This document shows, piece after piece, positions 43,341 to 45,678 of a stretch of 45,678 bases of DNA. Position numbers and translations under genes: made by a program. Origin of the DNA: an uncultured Butyrivibrio sp. (GTDB taxonomy: Bacteria; Bacillota; Clostridia; Lachnospirales; Lachnospiraceae); the NCBI GenBank assembly GCA_946623755.1, contig CAMORK010000015.1, positions 1 through 45,678 of the forward strand. Direction: 5' to 3'. The stretch's first letter is position 1; each line of letters opens with the position of its first letter. The notes under the pieces were generated by a model that saw nothing but the letters and a program-made list of their open reading frames with translations, did not search any database and was not told the origin of the DNA.

Positions 43341-44177
43341 TTATCCCTTTACAGCACCGGTAGTAATTCCGGCAACAAAGTACTTCTGAAGTGAAATAAA
43401 CACAATAAATACCGGTATTAATGATAACACAGATGCTGCCATGATAAGGCCATACTCGGCGGAATACTGCGAAATAAACATCTTCAGTCCTATCTGCAAT
43501 GTCTTCTTGGACTCAGTGGTCAGATAGATGAGTGGTCCAAGGAAGTCATTCCAGGTATTAACGAAGGTAAAGATGATCAGTGTAGACAGCGCCGGCTTTG
43601 AGAGCGGAAGCATGATCTTGGCATAGATCTCGTACTCGCTCATTCCGTCGATCCTTGCTGCCTCGCAGAGTGAATCAGGGATTCCCTCGTAGAACTGCCT
43701 CATCAGGAAAACTCCGAAAGCGGAGAATGCCTGAAGTATGATGATGGCCAGGTGTGTATCTGCAAGTCCCAGGCTTCTCATGAACATGAACTGAGGAACC
43801 ATGTATACCTGCCACGGTACAGCTATGGTTGCAACATATGCAAGGAACAAAAGATTTCTTCCCTTGAACTCAAGCTTGGCGAACGCATAGGCTGCAAAGC
43901 TTGATGTCAGCAGCTGAAGGCATGTTACGATAATGGTCAGCTTGGCAGTATTTAGTGTGAACTTTGCCAGAGGGATCTTGGTCCAGATATCAATGTAGTT
44001 CTGCCATCTGGGCGCCGTTGGTATCCACTCGAATGGTATTACAAATACGTCTTTGTTAAACTTCAGCGATGCGGAGATCATCCAGACGAAAGGCACAAGC
44101 ATCATAAGTGCCAGGAGGATCAGCAGCGCATAGATTATGATATTTCCTATTATGCGATTGTTCTTTTTGCTCTTCAC
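43341..44177 (-). CDS. ABC sugar transporter permease (MalG type)
   Basis: This inner-membrane permease of about 278 residues belongs to the carbohydrate-uptake CUT1 class, with six predicted membrane helices and the ATPase-contact loop EAARIDGMSEYEIYAKIMLP. I choose GTG at 44175-44177 because GGGGAGGA lies 7 nt before it and the family begins there. The frame is open to 44246, but that stretch overlaps the end of the other permease. The gene starts 16 bp after that gene's stop. No ATPase gene is in the window, as is usual for Firmicutes that share one MsmK/MsmX-type ATPase. Confidence 0.92.
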   Translation of the reverse strand: MKSKKNNRIIGNIIIYALLILLALMMLVPFVWMISASLKFNKDVFVIPFEWIPTAPRWQNYIDIWTKIPLAKFTLNTAKLTIIVTCLQLLTSSFAAYAFAKLEFKGRNLLFLAYVATIAVPWQVYMVPQFMFMRSLGLADTHLAIIILQAFSAFGVFLMRQFYEGIPDSLCEAARIDGMSEYEIYAKIMLPLSKPALSTLIIFTFVNTWNDFLGPLIYLTTESKKTLQIGLKMFISQYSAEYGLIMAASVLSLIPVFIVFISLQKYFVAGITTGAVKG

Positions 44178-44193
44178 TTTTGTTTCCTCCCCG

Positions 44194-45117
44194 TCAGTCG
44201 TTAGCGTAATTCTTCTCACCCCTGAACTGGATGAGCGTAACAACAAGAACTATGGCAAAGAGCACCAGTGCTGACGCAGAAGCTCTTCCCAGCTTCCAGT
44301 TTCTGAAAGCCTCTTCATAGATGTAGTAAACAAGAACGATGGCGCTCTTATTAACAACACCGTTGGAACCTCCTGCCAGCATATAAACAATGTCATATAC
44401 CTTGAAGCAGTTGATTGTAAGCATGATCGTTACAAAGAATGTGGTGGGCTTAAGCTGAGGAACAGTGATGTTCAAAAATTTCTGCCATGCATTTGCCCCG
44501 TCAAGGGAAGCAGCTTCGTACAGATCTTCGCTTATTCCCTGAAGTCCCGCCAGATAAATTACCATATAATAACCCATGTTCTTCCACACGGAGAACATGA
44601 TAATTGTCAACATTACTGTACTGGATGATGCTGCCCATTTAAGCGGCTGTCCATGAAGTACGTTCATAATAAACTGATTCACTATTCCGCCCTTGGCCGG
44701 TGTAAAGAGCATGTTCCATACAGCGGCAACGGCAACAAGTGAAGCAACATAAGGGAAGAAGGCAACAGTCCTGAAAAAACTCTTTCCCTTTATCTTCTGA
44801 TTGAGAAGTATAGCAAGTGCCAGCGCCATAACCAGAGTTATGGGCACCGTGAATATACTGTAGATAATTGTGTTTTTCAGAGCAGATGTAAATCTGTCAT
44901 CTGCAAATATCTGCGTGAAGTTGCTAAGACCCACAAACTTCATCGCATTACTTCCGTCCCACTCAGCAAAAGACATAAGCAGAGCCAGGATTATAGGTCC
45001 AAGGGTAAATACTGCAAACCCTATAAAGTTCGGTGCAATAAATGAATAGGCAACCAGATTTCTTTTCCTCTGGCGTCTCTTCATATTCTGTTCCATAGCA
45101 GTAAGTTCTGCAGCCAT
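44194..45117 (-). CDS. ABC sugar transporter permease (MalF type)
   Basis: This permease of about 307 residues has six membrane helices and the EAA loop YEAASLDGANAWQKFLNITVP. It pairs with the MalG-type permease to form the channel. The start is ATG at 45115-45117 with GAGGAAA before it. The alternative TTG at 45192 would run through a hairpin and has no ribosome site. A stem-loop (45160-45198) separates it from the binding-protein gene. Confidence 0.92.
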   Translation of the reverse strand: MAAELTAMEQNMKRRQRKRNLVAYSFIAPNFIGFAVFTLGPIILALLMSFAEWDGSNAMKFVGLSNFTQIFADDRFTSALKNTIIYSIFTVPITLVMALALAILLNQKIKGKSFFRTVAFFPYVASLVAVAAVWNMLFTPAKGGIVNQFIMNVLHGQPLKWAASSSTVMLTIIMFSVWKNMGYYMVIYLAGLQGISEDLYEAASLDGANAWQKFLNITVPQLKPTTFFVTIMLTINCFKVYDIVYMLAGGSNGVVNKSAIVLVYYIYEEAFRNWKLGRASASALVLFAIVLVVTLIQFRGEKNYAND

Positions 45118-45159
45118 GTGCGTTTCCTCGTTTTCCTTCGATAGCGTTTTTCCTAAAAA

Positions 45160-45198
45160 GAGCACTTGAATTAGGGCTTTCCTGAAATTCAAGTGCTC
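45160..45198 (-). terminator. Intra-operon hairpin between binding protein and permeases
   Basis: GAGCACTTGAATT pairs with AATTCAAGTGCTC (13 bp perfect, 13-nt loop), followed on the minus strand by TTTTTA. It probably stops part of the transcripts after the binding-protein gene, or protects that mRNA, giving more binding protein than permease. Confidence 0.8.
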
Positions 45199-45226
45199 CT
45201 TCTTTTTGGTATCTGATTATAATTTA

Positions 45227-45678
45227 TTACTGAGCAAGAACTGCCTGAACACCTTCGTTCATTGCAGCGATACCATCATCAACACTTACTTCCTCGTTCA
45301 TGATAAGGTCGTGCTGCTCGTTGAGAACTGTCTCGATCTCAGATGACTTGTCGTTTGCAGGCATCTCAAGATATGTGTGGCTTGTCATAAGAGCTTCCTT
45401 GGAAGCTTCATCTGTTGGGAAGCCATCCATTGATGCGATGATGTCAACGATTGTCTTGTTTGTCATAGCAGGGATGTTACCTGTAGAAGCCATAACCTCT
45501 GCACCCTCAGCGCCACTTACAAACTTAACGAAATCCCAAGCTGCATCCTTGTTAGGAGCTGATGTAGGAACTGCAAGAGCTGTGATTGTTGAAAGAGTTG
45601 ATCCTGCCTCAACACCGTCAGCGTGAGGATACTTAACAATACCCCAGTTTGTGCAGTCTGTGTACTCGCCGTCTTTGA
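45227..45678 (-). CDS. ABC sugar-binding lipoprotein, C-terminal part (truncated by window end)
   Basis: The frame is open from the window end to the stop at 45227, giving the last 149 residues. They resemble family 1 extracellular solute-binding proteins: GSTLSTITALAVPTSAPNKD, AAWDFVKFVSG and EVMASTGNIPAMTN are typical of the second half of CUT1 binding proteins. The N-terminus, including the expected lipoprotein signal, lies outside the window. It is the first visible gene of the glycan operon, so it should recognise the oligosaccharide processed by the enzymes downstream. The full gene extends upstream on the minus strand. Confidence 0.9.
   Translation of the reverse strand, partial: KDGEYTDCTNWGIVKYPHADGVEAGSTLSTITALAVPTSAPNKDAAWDFVKFVSGAEGAEVMASTGNIPAMTNKTIVDIIASMDGFPTDEASKEALMTSHTYLEMPANDKSSEIETVLNEQHDLIMNEEVSVDDGIAAMNEGVQAVLAQ

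Overview
This window looks like chromosome from a rumen or gut Lachnospiraceae bacterium, most likely Butyrivibrio or Pseudobutyrivibrio. The GC content is moderate and Shine-Dalgarno sites are strong (AGGAGG-like). The gene families fit: low-GC Gram-positive carbon-catabolite control (HprK, Crh, HPr), WhiA/RapZ, a mannitol PTS, several large c-di-GMP proteins, an unsecreted GH10 xylanase and an intracellular glycan-degradation operon. Most genes are on the minus strand. I see no rRNA, tRNA, CRISPR array or prophage.

Layout. (1) 1-3350: a PD-(D/E)XK transposase-family nuclease behind three phased palindromes, an MgtE Mg2+ channel with a structured leader, and a 50-residue small protein. (2) 3369-10111 (minus): a tight five-gene operon encoding a Na/Pi symporter with PhoU domain, serine hydrolase, NUDIX hydrolase, four-cysteine FNR-like regulator and a large adenosine-deaminase/SLOG-like fusion. 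(3) 10186-14893 (minus): a 1262-residue membrane/propeller/GGDEF sensor coupled to a GNAT acetyltransferase. (4) 15014-23281 (minus): the conserved block uvrC-hprK-ROK kinase-murB-rapZ-whiA-crh. A 1.1-kb repeat-rich insertion splits it between uvrC and hprK, and a candidate sRNA follows it. (5) 23405-28995 (minus): a mannitol-type PTS operon (EIICB, MtlR-like activator, EIIA, zinc dehydrogenase, HPr-like protein). (6) 29085-32950: a peptidase-S51-like/EAL fusion divergent from the xylanase. (7) 33024-36960: ftsH and pyrG. (8) 37055-45678 (minus): an operon for uptake and intracellular breakdown of a uronate-containing glycan: ABC binding protein and two permeases, heparinase II/III-like lyase, GH88, DUF2264 protein and a discoidin-domain protein.

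Three things stand out. First, two copies of a four-unit array of 43-bp elements lie 17 kb apart (20857-21108 and 37923-38164). Each unit is bounded by TTTTCTAC and GTAGAAAA. Spacers are exactly 30/20/30 and 30/10/30 bp, so unit starts are 73, 63 or 53 bp apart, all close to whole helical turns. I do not recognise this element. Second, the two HPr paralogs carry complementary changes. The one beside whiA keeps Ser46 but has Glu at position 15, and the one in the mannitol operon keeps His15 but has His at position 46. Third, the five-gene operon around the deaminase/SLOG-like fusion suggests a redox-controlled nucleotide-processing system.

All calls come from reading the sequence. No database search was run.
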